A stretch of DNA of 64,000 bases from contig JADDTR010000025.1 of assembly GCA_015345905.1 (NCBI GenBank), positions 62,001 through 126,000 on the forward strand. The letters run 5' to 3'. This document shows, piece by piece, positions 24,746 to 35,429 of this stretch; position 1 is the first letter of the stretch, and every line of letters begins with the position of its first letter. This stretch comes from Aotearoamyces nothofagi. Its lineage: Eukaryota > Ascomycota > Leotiomycetes > Leotiales > Tympanidaceae. The notes beneath the pieces are model-generated. The model was not told the origin of the DNA. It was given only the letters and a program-made list of their open reading frames with translations, and did no database searches. The position numbers and the translations under genes are program-made.

Positions 24746-27590
24746 GATGGGCGACTGTTGTGATGAGGTCGCTGTCGCAGTCGATACTGAAGAAATAGCA
24801 GTCGGCTTGCTGAGTTTGAGAATGATTTGTGTGCGTGCTAGCCCTCTTTAGCGGCTAAAAGATTTGGCGAGGTTTCTAAGTGTATGCCTGAGGGTTTAAA
24901 AGTCAGGTGACTAGATATTTCCTCGAGAATATACCCGTCCTGAGACTAGACCGTACTGAGACTAGACCATACCGTGTCGAACCGCAGAAGCACTGGAAGA
25001 CTTCAGCACCAATGATATCAAGTCATCCATGGCAATGGCCACCACAAACGAGAAACCGACTATCCAAAACCACTTCACAGATTTTATGAAGATTTGATGG
25101 CTAAATCCTCATCTTGACGCACACCACTACACAATGCTTGCAGTATTCATACTCCATTACTAAACTCCTTTATCGGGATCAAGGCTTCGGTTCTACAGTA
25201 CACCTATCCAGCTGCCAATAGTACACTCTGGATGGCTGATCTGCTTTAGGTGGATTGGTACGTAAACATCAGATTAGATTATGATCAATTTCGATGTTGG
25301 CAAGTGCCACCTAAAGCCCGGCCAAATCGACATATAGACTGGTATAGCAACGGTAAGCATGGTACCTTCTTTTGTGAATTTATTGTTTGCAATTGCAGCC
25401 TGAAAGCCTTCAATGATGTTATTGATGCGGCTGGTTATCTCTTATTGCCGATGTTGTAAAATGTCGAGGCTTCAATTTTATCCAAAACGAGAGTTGTCTC
25501 AGCACCGTCTCAGGCAAAGCCAAAGGTCCGAGGCTACTATTTGTTAAAGTTGCTCAGCTTACTCACTAGGTAAGTATCTAATTGCACGATTGGCCTCCGT
25601 CCGCACCACGCCGAAAATCATATTTCGACTCTCAGCATGCAAAACCGGCACTTCAAGTCTCGATGCGCCTGGCGCCAAGACCAGACGAGAGACAAATGCC
25701 GGCAGACAAAGCTTATCTCGGTGGGGTTTCGGCCGGGGCGGTTGATCTGCAGAGTTGGTGTCTGGAGTTTTAAATGCCGGTTCGGTGCATTAGGGCCGTG
25801 GTGTGGTGAGAATCAAGGCATGTGCTGTCTGCGTGTATCCAAATGGAGGCACCATTGCTGTGATTGCATGTGTTATCCCAGCTTACTGTGCTGTGAATGT
25901 TGATTGGCGATATATGGACGCATAGGGAGGATGAATAATAAACATATGGCCGTATATCGGGAACGGGATCTCATTATTATCTGAGGAAACTTACGAGAGC
26001 TTTCTTTTTGTTCGTTAATCGCAGTCGAAGATATAGGACATCTAATCGTTAGATATACGGTAGACTCGGCCGGTCAACCCAGTCGGTCTCTCTAGTGAAG
26101 TAGAAGGCTGCAGAAAGCACTGATCAAAAGCAAAGTACAAATAAGATCTCTATATGCTATCGAGGAGGAAGAAACTGAAGACATCTCTGCTGTCTTTCAG
26201 TTTACATCGTACTTGAAATTGCAGAATTGATCTTTCTAATCTGGCCTGAATATAGGCTCCTGTCTTGATTTCAGTATTATTGGCTACCTTGTGCTTGAGT
26301 AGGTGATCATTTGACCCTTATAACGTGGCAGTCGATGTATGGTATGTCATTCTTAACCCAGATCCATGTATACCGGGAATTCGCTGTGAAGCACAGGTTG
26401 GTCTCGTTCGCGTCACCTTCTTAGAAAGGAGATTTACTACCGAGTCTAGTGGGCCTGGACCCGTCAACCAGATTGATAAGAACTGTCGATCTCTCGGCTC
26501 TTACAGGGCTATGCCAATACTGTCGAAACTCTGATGATGCCGAGATAACTGCATCACGTGAAAGAATTATCTGAATTATCTTGAGACCGTGGCTTGGCCT
26601 GTCGTTGCATATATCCCATACCATTGTAAATGTAGAAGAAGATAATAACTTACTAAGTACAGGCCTGAGCTGTGATAACAGCAATAATAGGCACGTGATA
26701 GCACTTTGAATAGCCGTTTTCGGAAATCGGCGAAGCGATCCGTGGCTGGAACTGACAGATGCTCAGACTATTAACTATTCAGGTAGAGACACCTGTACTC
26801 GGAGAGGGAAGGGAAGAGTTGTTTGCGTTTTGGTCGAGGTATCACATGGTGATGTCTGAACCGATGTCATATCTTCAGGTTGGCCTCTTTATCAGTATCT
26901 CGACAGCGCCACCTTCATACCGAGATTGAATTGGAAGTCCAGCCACGGCAATGCGCTTTGGGGCAGCCGGCAGCTATCGATAGATGGCCCATCCACCCCC
27001 AATAGTATGGGTAGATTTGCATAGCTGCTATGCTGGTAGGATGATTGGAGCCACGGAGTGGTTGTGAACGAACTGCCGATGATTGAAACCTGGGATCGAT
27101 GACAGAGCACATGGGGGGCTGTTATCAAGTGCCTGACTTGCGCAAACGCTCCTTTATCGTTTGGCCTGCGAACCTGTCCTACTGGCTATCGCAAGCACCC
27201 AAATCGGAGTAAACCCCAGGGTGCACACTCCCATCGTGATTCATGGCAATGAGCAGGCCGGCGCGGGTGCACTGATACGGAATATAGACGGTACTGAATG
27301 GCCGGGGATCGAAGCACGTCAAAGCCGAGCGTTCATGACCGGACAATCCTAGTACTTCTTACAGTACACACAGGCCGGCTTGAGATGGGAGGGAAGGTCT
27401 GCACATCATCTGGGGTTTCGCCTCGGGCCACGCACCATGTTGGGCCACAGGGACCAGGAATAATGGACAGTCGATCGATGAAAGGCGAGATTAAGAAGAG
27501 AGGTCCATGGAATGCTTCCTGTACAGTGCAGGACTGTGGCAAGGTTGCTGCTAGTAGAGTAGTAGCACAGTAACTCGTACACACGGAGAG
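24746..27590. other. Gene-poor tract downstream of the RPS18 promoter
   Basis: About 2.8 kb without a supported gene. Seen in it: an 11-bp inverted repeat (GCTTTAGGTGG / CCACCTAAAGC) spanning about 25243-25318; a stretch around 25735-25800 weakly like one at 55.65 kb; and AT-rich sequence at 26.0-26.3 kb. Open frames are short and match nothing I know. Confidence 0.5.
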
Positions 27591-28152
27591 TACGGACGGA
27601 CTACTGACGGACTACTGACGGACGGACGCTGGAGGGCGGAAACTGTGTTCTTTTATCCGACGTTCCAGCACTGACGTGGGCGTATCGTGTGTTTATGTAC
27701 GGTAGTACAGTACATACCGTCCGCACTGGATGTGCCGTACTGCACTGTACCTAAGGTCAGGCTGGCACTACTGTACAGTACCTACAGGCTACAGCACCTT
27801 GCCTGCCTTAGGCGCTCTAGGTAGTCACTATAAGCACTACAAGCACTATAGGCCACTGTAGTGCCAGTGAGTGGAGACCGTCGGACTCTGGGTGTCCAGG
27901 ACCCGGCGGACTCGTGGCTTTGTTGCGGTGCCGGCCAGGCTGGTGTGCCCTCGGAAGCCTGGCTGGCTCGCGGTCCCTGCAGCTCCGCCAGCCACCGGGG
28001 CCATAGCATACTGCACCTCGGACTATACTGTAGCACACAGCACAGTGTGCAGTACAGCAACATACTGTACAGGTACAGCACCGTGCCTCCTCACGGTAGG
28101 GCCGATACGCTTGACGAGCAATGCCCTGAGGTAACCAGCCTACCTTACTGTC

Positions 28153-28176
28153 GCAGGCTCGCAGGCTCGCAGGCTC
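28153..28176. repeat. Tandem repeat, unit GCAGGCTC, 3 copies
   Basis: Three direct copies of an 8-bp unit in the PDE2 upstream region. Confidence 0.8.
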
Positions 28177-28260
28177 ACTGTGGACAACTCCTCCCGTGGA
28201 TGCTGTACAGCTACCGTGCATGGCCTATAGGCTCCGAACACCTTCCTACCCTACCCTACC

Positions 28261-28280
28261 TAGGTACTGTACAGTACCTA
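28261..28280. repeat. Perfect 20-bp palindrome TAGGTACTGTACAGTACCTA
   Basis: Reads identically on both strands; a shorter relative (TACTGTACAGTA) occurs near 27769. It could be a dimeric factor site or a cruciform-prone sequence. Confidence 0.85.
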
Positions 28281-28508
28281 CCTTGGGAACCTGTAGTGCC
28301 GCCCCAAGCACCCATCCACTCGCCGTGTGCCAGTGCTGTGAGGCCGTCACTCGTAATGGTGGGTGCCAGTGACGCATAAGGAATCTTGCTATGCTCGATA
28401 CACGGCCAAGCATCCTGTCTGTATACAGCACCGTATATGGCCCAAGGCGTCGAGGGGTGCTGTGTGCATGCCGGCTGTCGCAATCAACCAGCTCGATGGA
28501 TGCACTGT

Positions 28509-28556
28509 ACAGCACAGCACAGCACAGCACAGCACAGCACAGCACAGCACAGCACA
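28509..28556. repeat. ACAGC pentanucleotide microsatellite, about 9.5 copies
   Basis: A perfect array with no interruption, so probably length-variable. Confidence 0.95.
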
Positions 28557-28831
28557 TTCCTGGATGCTTCGTCGTGAGTTCTAGCGACAGAGTAATCGCA
28601 GTGCAATTCGCTGGCTGCCGCATGCTTGGGCTTCTACTGCCCCGCACCGTCCACGCTGGGGGCGGTGGATGATTCATCAGACGGGCTGGCAGCCTCGGGG
28701 CCCGGGCGCAGAGGGCTTCCATCTTCTATTCCAGACATTCTGGAAGGCTGGAGGGCCCTGGCGGCCGGTCTTGACGGCGGGTCGTGGCTCGGTACTGGCA
28801 GGTGGTGTGGGACCTGGCGACGTTAGGGAGC

Positions 28832-28870
28832 ACCCATCGCCATCGCCCATCGCCATCGCCATCGCCATCT
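28832..28870. repeat. CATCGC hexanucleotide microsatellite
   Basis: About six units with one inserted C. Confidence 0.9.
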
Positions 28871-29132
28871 CCACTGCCCAGGCCTAACCGCTGCCGTCGG
28901 CCGGAGCACACGTGCGCTGGATAGCGTGCATGGCGTGCACAGCGTGCACAATCGAAGCCTCTGTCGCTGCTTCCGTGCGTCCACACGCTGCAGCAGCGCC
29001 TGGGCTAGCACTGTCCCGTCTGCCCAGGCCGCCCACGACGGCAAAGAGCGAAGTGGCCCGCCGGCCTCACGCTGCCTTCACGCCGGCCTCACGCTGGTCT
29101 CACGCCTCCCCTACGCCCCCGTCCGCCGGTGC

Positions 29133-29176
29133 GTGCCTGCCTGCCAGCCTGCCAGCCTGCCTGCCAGCCTGCCTGC
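29133..29176. repeat. GCCTGCC / AGCCTGCC tandem repeat
   Basis: An interrupted array of CCTGCC-type units just before AACCCACGCC. Confidence 0.85.
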
Positions 29177-29291
29177 TTAACCCACGCCTAACAGACGCCT
29201 AACAGAACAGACGCCTGACCCACGCCCACGCCCAAGCTGCAGTGCTGTGCCTGCCTGCTGCCAAATCCACCGTGCCAGCGTCGTGCCAGCG

Positions 29292-29330
29292 TCCTGTCGC
29301 CCTGTCGCCCTGTCGCCCCGTCGCGCCTGC
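29292..29330. repeat. CCTGTCGC tandem repeat
   Basis: Four approximate copies of an 8-bp unit, the last one diverged. Confidence 0.8.
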
Positions 29331-29396
29331 CCTGCCACGCGCCTGCTAGCTAGCCTTGCCCGTCGCTCCTGCCTGTCAACCCACGTTGTGGCCCTT

Positions 29397-29426
29397 CCCA
29401 TCCCATCCCATCCCATCCCTTCCCAT
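29397..29426. repeat. CCCAT pentanucleotide microsatellite
   Basis: Five to six units in a pyrimidine-rich run upstream of PDE2. Confidence 0.85.
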
Positions 29427-29682
29427 CTCACCTTACCTTCCTGTCCGGTCCTGTACCTTCCTAGCCGCTCCCCAATTGGGTCCAGGCCAGATCCGTTCCC
29501 CATCCCCCTCCTCTCCCTCGCACCCTCCCTCCCTGCCTTGCTCGAGGTGTTCGCAGACCCAAACCACCGCCCGTGCTCCTTCCGACGCCTCGACCTTCGA
29601 CCCTTCCCACCGTCCAACATCCGCAACATCAACACCAGCAACGGCTCCAACGGCTGCTCTGTGCACTGTCGCCAATTGTTGC

Positions 29683-29711
29683 CATCCTGCATCCTGCATC
29701 CTGCATCCTGT
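29683..29711. repeat. ATCCTGC tandem repeat, about 4 copies
   Basis: Direct copies of a 7-bp unit. Confidence 0.85.
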
Positions 29712-30367
29712 CGCCACTGTGCCGTTCCACGGTTGCGACGATCCCCTCTCCGCGGCCTCGAGGCTCGACAATGCTAGCGCCGAACTAAATCCCTTCCTGC
29801 TGGAAACACTCGTGCTTGCGCATGCAGACTCGAGACGTTCGCTGAAGGCTGTCTGCAGTGCATCTGCCAGCCCGGACTCCATGTGGTGGACGAGACATCC
29901 ATCGCAATCGTCGTGCTGCGGCAATCGCATCGCCCTGCCTGTAGAATAAGTCAGTAAACCCGCGCCTACGACTCTGTTGTCTGCCAATAAACTGTCCCGG
30001 ACGCCTCCTCCCTGTGCCATCATCACGTACGCCAGAGCCTCCTTTGCCACAAGTCCAAGCACCCCGCTGTGCTCCTTCGCTGTAGTAGTTCGGGTACATT
30101 CGCTGCCGCTGCGCTCGAAGCATCTGCTGTCGACCTCGATCCGTTGCGATATCGTTTACTTTGCCTGCCATTGAGGCTGCCAGACAATAAAGTCCGCTTT
30201 GTCTGAGGGTCTCAAGGGACACCCTTTGCGCACGCGCTTGCACCGTCTCGATTGCAACGCAGAACTGAATATAGAGACATCCTAGGTCTCTGGCCGTTCC
30301 CGAGCGTTGGTGAGTTGGCAAGGAGTTGGCGCGGTGGTCATAGGTTGTGGTGTTGGGGCATGCGAAG

Positions 30368-33300
30368 ATGATTGCTATGGACAACGCCGCGTGCCATGTT
30401 GTATATGTTGATCGCACGGCTGGCAAGGATAGGTTAATAAGGAGGGAAGATAACTCATTCAGCACGGAATGTCTTGATCTGAGAGCAGCGGGAAAGACTG
30501 GCGACGAGTCACTGGCAAGGGATGGATCTGCGGTTCGACGCAATGTCGAAACTCTACTCGGCACGTTCAGTGAAGGTGAGATTCTAGATTCTACTCAAGA
30601 GACGGAGGGCGTGCTTCGGGATTGAAAGTGACTGACACGATACAGTTCATATCTGCACTACCGGCAGAGCTTGCATATCACTACTGTCCAATCTGAACGA
30701 CATTTCGACTGGTGACATGATACCAACTCTCGTTTTAATAGATATACCGTATAATGACCATCTAGGAGAATCTCTGCCAGAGTACACACGATCACCGTCG
30801 CCTACATCAAATTGGGGTGGTGCTGAGCAGATTCCGGATGGTGGGAATTCTAGTTTATATGGACTCCGCTTGTTACAGTGGATTTCGGCGGATATTAAAC
30901 ACCATGACCTCTCGAGTTTGGTGGTTCCAATTGCGGTGGTTTCGATACCGGACGAGGCGCATCCCGAATCTTTGCCAGAACGGCCCTCTAGGACAGAACC
31001 CGACAAACCGAAACGTCCCAACCCAAGTAAAACCCCGAGAGCGGCGGCTTCGATCACAATACCGTTGGACGACGAGAGAACGATGCGGTATTTGGATGCT
31101 GGTGCGGTGGATGTTCTGACGAACCCACTCTTACGAGACCGTTTACCAAGCATAGCTATCCATGCCTATCGTGCGCATAAGGCTTCGCTGAATGAGAGAA
31201 GAATCTCACTAGAAGTACGGAGAGGCAGGAAGCGCTCCTGGGTTGGCCTAGACGACATCAAGCCCTATGCCTATCTCCGAGAAGCAATGGTATCGGGGTT
31301 GATGGATGGAATATGCAGATTAGGTAGTGATTCTCCGCCAGCTAATCATGGCCATTTTTCGGTCCCATCGGAGCGTCGTGTGAAGATTGAGCGTGACATA
31401 GGGTCATGGTTATTTTCGGCTCACGACTTTACTGATGACGAACTGATTTATGGCGCTATGCTGATGTTGCGGCATGCATTGGCAATGCCTGAGCTGGAAC
31501 AGTGGCGGATACCTACAGGTAAGTCAGGCAGTGGCTACCACTCGGCCCATGCCCGTTCTCATATATTGACATCTGGATTAGAGAGCCTTACAAGCTTCCT
31601 GGTTGCCTGCCGAGCGGCTTACAATGCCTTTGTCCCATACCACAATTTCCGCCATGTCATTGATGTTATGCAAGCAACATTCTACTTTCTTGTACGGCTC
31701 GCTGCCTTGCCACCATATCTAGGTGGCGCCTCGGACCGAGATTCAATTGAACCAAAGTCAAGCATTGCCGCACTCCTGAGACCTTTTGATGCTCTAGCAT
31801 TACTGATTACGGCCATTGGCCATGACGTGGGGCATCCTGGCGTCAATAATGCGTTTCTGGTAGCGCTTAATGCCCCTCTCGCACAGCTCTACAATGACAG
31901 ATCCGTGCTCGAGTCGTTTCATTGTGCAGCTTACTCTCAAATCTTGCGGCGGCATTGGCCTGCGGCATTTTCGGCGATGGAAATGAGGCAGCTGATGATA
32001 AGCTCGATCTTGGCGACTGATATGGGTCTTCATTTTGATTACATGAAGAGACTTGGGTTCCTGCAAGAAAAACTGCATGACAACAAGGGCACTGATGGGT
32101 TCAACGGCAGAATTTTGGAAGAATATCGGACGTTGGCATGCTCGTTAATCATCAAATGCGCCGACATAAGCAATGTTGTAAGTCAACGGTCCTCCCTTTG
32201 AGGACGCTTGCCAGCATACTAACTAGTGGTAGGCGAGACAGTTCGACATTGCCTCTCAGTGGACGATGATCTTGACTGACGAATTTGCGCGACAGGCTGC
32301 CATGGAGGTCGATCTAGGAATCCCTTCTGCGTTGTTCGCACCTCCCGTCCGCGAGATTGTGGAACTTGGACATTCGCAACTCGGATTTATGAATATGTTC
32401 GCCATACCGCTATTCCAAGGGGTCTCGGACATTATGCCAGCTATGCAGTTTTGTGTAGACGAGCTCAATAAGAACAAGTCTATATGGATAGAGAAAGTAG
32501 AGTTTGAGCAAGACAAGCAGAGGAAGGATAGTGATGACTCGGTGACAAAGGATGGCATGCTATCCCCGCGGAATATGAGCATGATTGTACCTCGGAGGCC
32601 GCGTAGTGCCAGCGCATCCAAATCACGATCGGGCAGTTCTGCAAATCCAACTTCTGATGACCCACGACAGTATAGGCTCTCTGAGACCAAGGATTATGCA
32701 AAGTTCAAAGAGTTCCGAAAAAATTCAGACCTTCCTGACAAAGGTAATCCAACAGGACGCTCAGACGAAACATTGATTCCAGCGGTCGTTAGCACAGCTC
32801 ATCACTCTTCGGAAACAACTCCAAGTGAACCGCAACTCAGTTACGCCACTGTAAGTGCACCTGGCCTTCTGGACTATCCGAGTTTAGACAAATACGTAGC
32901 AGGGCAAGAGAACCGAGGCAACGACATAGTCTTTAGTCGCTCTCTCGTCACAGATGCAGTCGTTAAGGATGTTCCTACGCCTCGGCCAGAATCTAAGAAT
33001 CGCGCACCCAGAGCTCACAGAAGCAGTGAGACTACGGATGGTAGCAATTCGGCTCCCGGTTCGAATGACTGGGGAAGTCAGGCAACGAGCGCTACCACAA
33101 GCAAGCTGCCGCTCTCGCCAAGCACCCAGGGCACCAGTATTACAAGTAACGAGTCTGCGGACAAGCCTAGGGTAGTGGAAAAAAACGTGTACAATGGCAA
33201 TTATCATGGCCATGGCAACGGGCATGCCTCTGCTTCACGTAGTGCTCCCGAGCTAGACAATCTCCCACCCACCGTGCCAAGCGATCTCAGTACTGAATCA

Positions 33301-33507
33301 AAATCAAGTAATGGGTCAATGACAATCAAGGAAACGATTCAAAATCTGGCAAAAAAGCCCAGTAAGTCGAGGTTTCGCATGAATTTCTGGAAGAGAAAGT
33401 CTCATGATGGTACGGATTCGACACCGCCTCTTCCAAGTATGATGTTACGGGGATACGACGGAAACGCAAGTCCAAGCCATGAGGAAGCGAACGCACACAG
33501 GATGTAA
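30368..33507 (+). CDS. PDE2: High-affinity cAMP phosphodiesterase (PDE class I) with receiver-like N-terminus
   Basis: Three exons (30368-30575, 30646-32177, 32233-33507) give about 1,004 residues; introns are 70 and 55 bp. The catalytic HD domain spans about 385-680. It has YHNFRHV (His402, His406), HDVGHPGVNN (462-471, the PDE signature), and ADISNVARQFD (Asp576) across the second intron. It hydrolyses cAMP to AMP and so damps PKA signalling. Residues about 8-248 read as a response-regulator receiver fold: HVVYVDR, VHICTTGRACISLL, TLVLIDIPY (Asp102), VVPIAVVSI (Ser169) and DAGAVDVLTNPL, where the usual lysine is Asn229. The last 330 residues are Ser/Thr-rich and look disordered. An ATG three codons later (30377) fits homologues equally well. 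Confidence 0.93.
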
Positions 33508-34230
33508 GGGATTTAAATAATAAAAGGGGAAGCATTGTATGATGTACGGACATGTTTGGGTTTTGTTTTCTTGGGCAGGCGGGCGTAAACGGAATCGGAT
33601 CGGCACGGGTTGATTGGCATTATTACGGGTGGGTGGCCATTATCCAGGATGGCAAAACTTGTCTTTCTGGGGGGAGAATGAACGTGGGTCTGGCATATGG
33701 TGGGACAGGAATGGTTGCATATGATCTGCCTGCTGCTACTGCTACTGCTGCCAGATCAGTGTCCTGTGGCGTTTTTAGGTTCTGGATACTGTACATGTAA
33801 GTGTGAGCATGAGCGATGTGTAGATACGAGTAGGCCTGATGTATTGTGGGAGATACCTTGGCGTACGGGGCGAAATGCAGATGTTCAAGATGTACGAGAT
33901 ATGCCGAGGCCGAGAAGGTTGTGAATCGTATTGTCTGTCATATTGAGAAGGCGCGGTTCTGTTAAGTAGCTCTGGCTATAGTGCCCCTTAAGCATAATTG
34001 ACTCCTTACATGCATCACCTCAGTTAAACCCATTGTCTTCGCTCTTGCCATAACGGGGTGACTCTAAGTCAGCAGGCTTTTCCTTGCAAAACGCCTTTTC
34101 GGTCGGGCCAGTATTCCGGAGTCGTCCTTGCCCGTGTTTATTTTATAGCCTGCTATATTCTGTCTCAATCAGATCTGACGCCGCGCTTCCCAGTTTTCCA
34201 ATTCGGCCAAACACTCGGCGTAAGCTGAGG
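33508..34230. other. Convergent intergenic, PDE2 / 34.2-kb gene
   Basis: About 720 bp holding two 3' ends. A GCTACT trinucleotide-like run lies near 33733. No gene is seen. Confidence 0.55.
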
Positions 34231-34752
34231 CTAGGCTACTCTAATCATCATATCGGTAGGTATTTTCTCGTTTTCATATTCGCGATGATGACTCCGGAAG
34301 TCGCGGACGCCCGGTTGTCGGACCAGGACCTTCGTCATCTCATGCTTACTGATGCTGTTGTTCCTCGTCGTGCCGGGGCTGACCTGGCTGCTGAACTCGG
34401 AGTCCATGCTCGGCCTACTCCTGCCAAACTCGAACTCCCACGCATTCAACGCGGCGATGTGCTTAGGGTTGGGGCGGCCGGGGTATTTGAGCTGGGGTCC
34501 CTTCTGGCCGGCACTGCTGTTCGAGAAGAGCTGAGTGAGGCTGTGAGATAGCTGTCTCGCGCTGGGAGGTTTTATCGGTCTGGCTGGAGAGCTTGGAGTC
34601 GGGGTGCTGCTTCGGGCATGAGGCGGTGTGGGTGGGAGTCGTTCTGTTCCGGTAGGAGATTTGGAGTCGGTCGTGCGGCTGCTTTTTGAGGAGGCCGAAG
34701 AGGTGGTGGAGCGGAAGGAGATGGCTTTTCGTATGCGTTCCTTGAATGCCAT
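34231..34752 (-). CDS. Conserved-looking basic hypothetical protein
   Basis: A single exon of 173 residues with a real ATG. The N-terminus is basic and Ser-rich (MAFKERIRKAISFRSTT), a Ser/Thr/Pro-rich middle follows, and then a more ordered segment (RPNPKHIAALNAWEFEFGR). Codon use and the smooth composition suggest a genuine gene. I do not recognise a family and assign no function. It converges with PDE2. Confidence 0.6.
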   Translation of the reverse strand: MAFKERIRKAISFRSTTSSASSKSSRTTDSKSPTGTERLPPTPPHARSSTPTPSSPARPIKPPSARQLSHSLTQLFSNSSAGQKGPQLKYPGRPNPKHIAALNAWEFEFGRSRPSMDSEFSSQVSPGTTRNNSISKHEMTKVLVRQPGVRDFRSHHREYENEKIPTDMMIRVA

Positions 34753-35429
34753 TGTGTCACGAAATAGGTAGGAGGTTTGAAGCTTCTGTCGAGGACCGAG
34801 GGGAGACAGAAGAAGTGTTCAGTCGCAGAAACATTGACTGGCAACCAGAATGCCAAACTGACATTGTGGGGTGGGACGGTATGGGATGGGGTAAAGGGAT
34901 GGATGGTAAAGGGGACTTGGCAAACTGTCGAGTCCCTTTGGAGGAAGTTGGGCCATGTTGATGGGGAGAGACCGAGTCGTGTGAGACCTTTACGAGTCTC
35001 ATATCTATTCTGGGAGCACCAAGGGTCTCTGTCCCACTTTGCTCTGTTTGCACGCACCGAAGGATATACAAGGTCCACCCGTTGTGGAGAAGCAAATAAG
35101 GTTCGGCATTGGCCTTTGACTGCCGGGCCGCCGAGACCGCATAGATATGCCCGCATTCCAACCCAGTCGGCATGTCATCGCGTCAACGACTCCTATCGAC
35201 AGCCTCGAGCAGCTACCCGCCTTGGCAGTCTCGAGCAGTGATGACGGCGATGGATTGACCCAGGTGAGAATCCTGCAGAAGATAACGCGCCGTGGCTTCT
35301 ATCGCCATTACTACTTTACCAGGGTGTCGAAGACGCTGAGTACCATCCTAGTTGATATGTTCTCTACGGAAGGGCTCTGAAAAGACTGACATGTCGCCAA
35401 ACTGGCTGACGGCGCCATTCCCCGTAAGC
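34753..35429. other. Intergenic, presumed promoter of the 34.2-kb gene
   Basis: Contains GGGATGGGATG-type repeats near 34875-34905. Several overlapping frames have no recognisable product. A splice-like ATG-GTGAG...ACCAG pair at about 35147-35323 makes only a short peptide and is not called. Confidence 0.45.

Larger units (their letters stand above)
27590..30367. promoter_or_regulatory. GC-rich, repeat-laden upstream region of PDE2
   Basis: About 2.8 kb of GC-rich DNA leading into PDE2, filled with simple repeats (listed separately) and GTAC-type palindromes. Pyrimidine-rich runs at 29397-29530 look like the promoter/leader sequence often seen near fungal transcription starts. Long open frames occur on both strands but have no ATG-to-stop logic, no introns and repeat-derived amino acids, so I regard them as compositional. 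A long 5' leader for a signalling gene is plausible. Confidence 0.45.

Noticed and set aside
27817-29949. Several frames of 100-200 codons on both strands
   Set aside because: They lie in GC-rich simple repeats, overlap one another on both strands, encode repeat-derived Cys/Pro/Ser/Ala runs and show no family motif.
29785-30564. 259-codon minus-strand frame
   Set aside because: It runs antisense over the PDE2 first exon, which is fixed by its homologous N-terminus and clean splice sites.
34777-35241. 154-codon plus-strand frame upstream of the 34.2-kb gene
   Set aside because: No in-frame conservation that I recognise, and it overlaps the promoter of a better supported gene.
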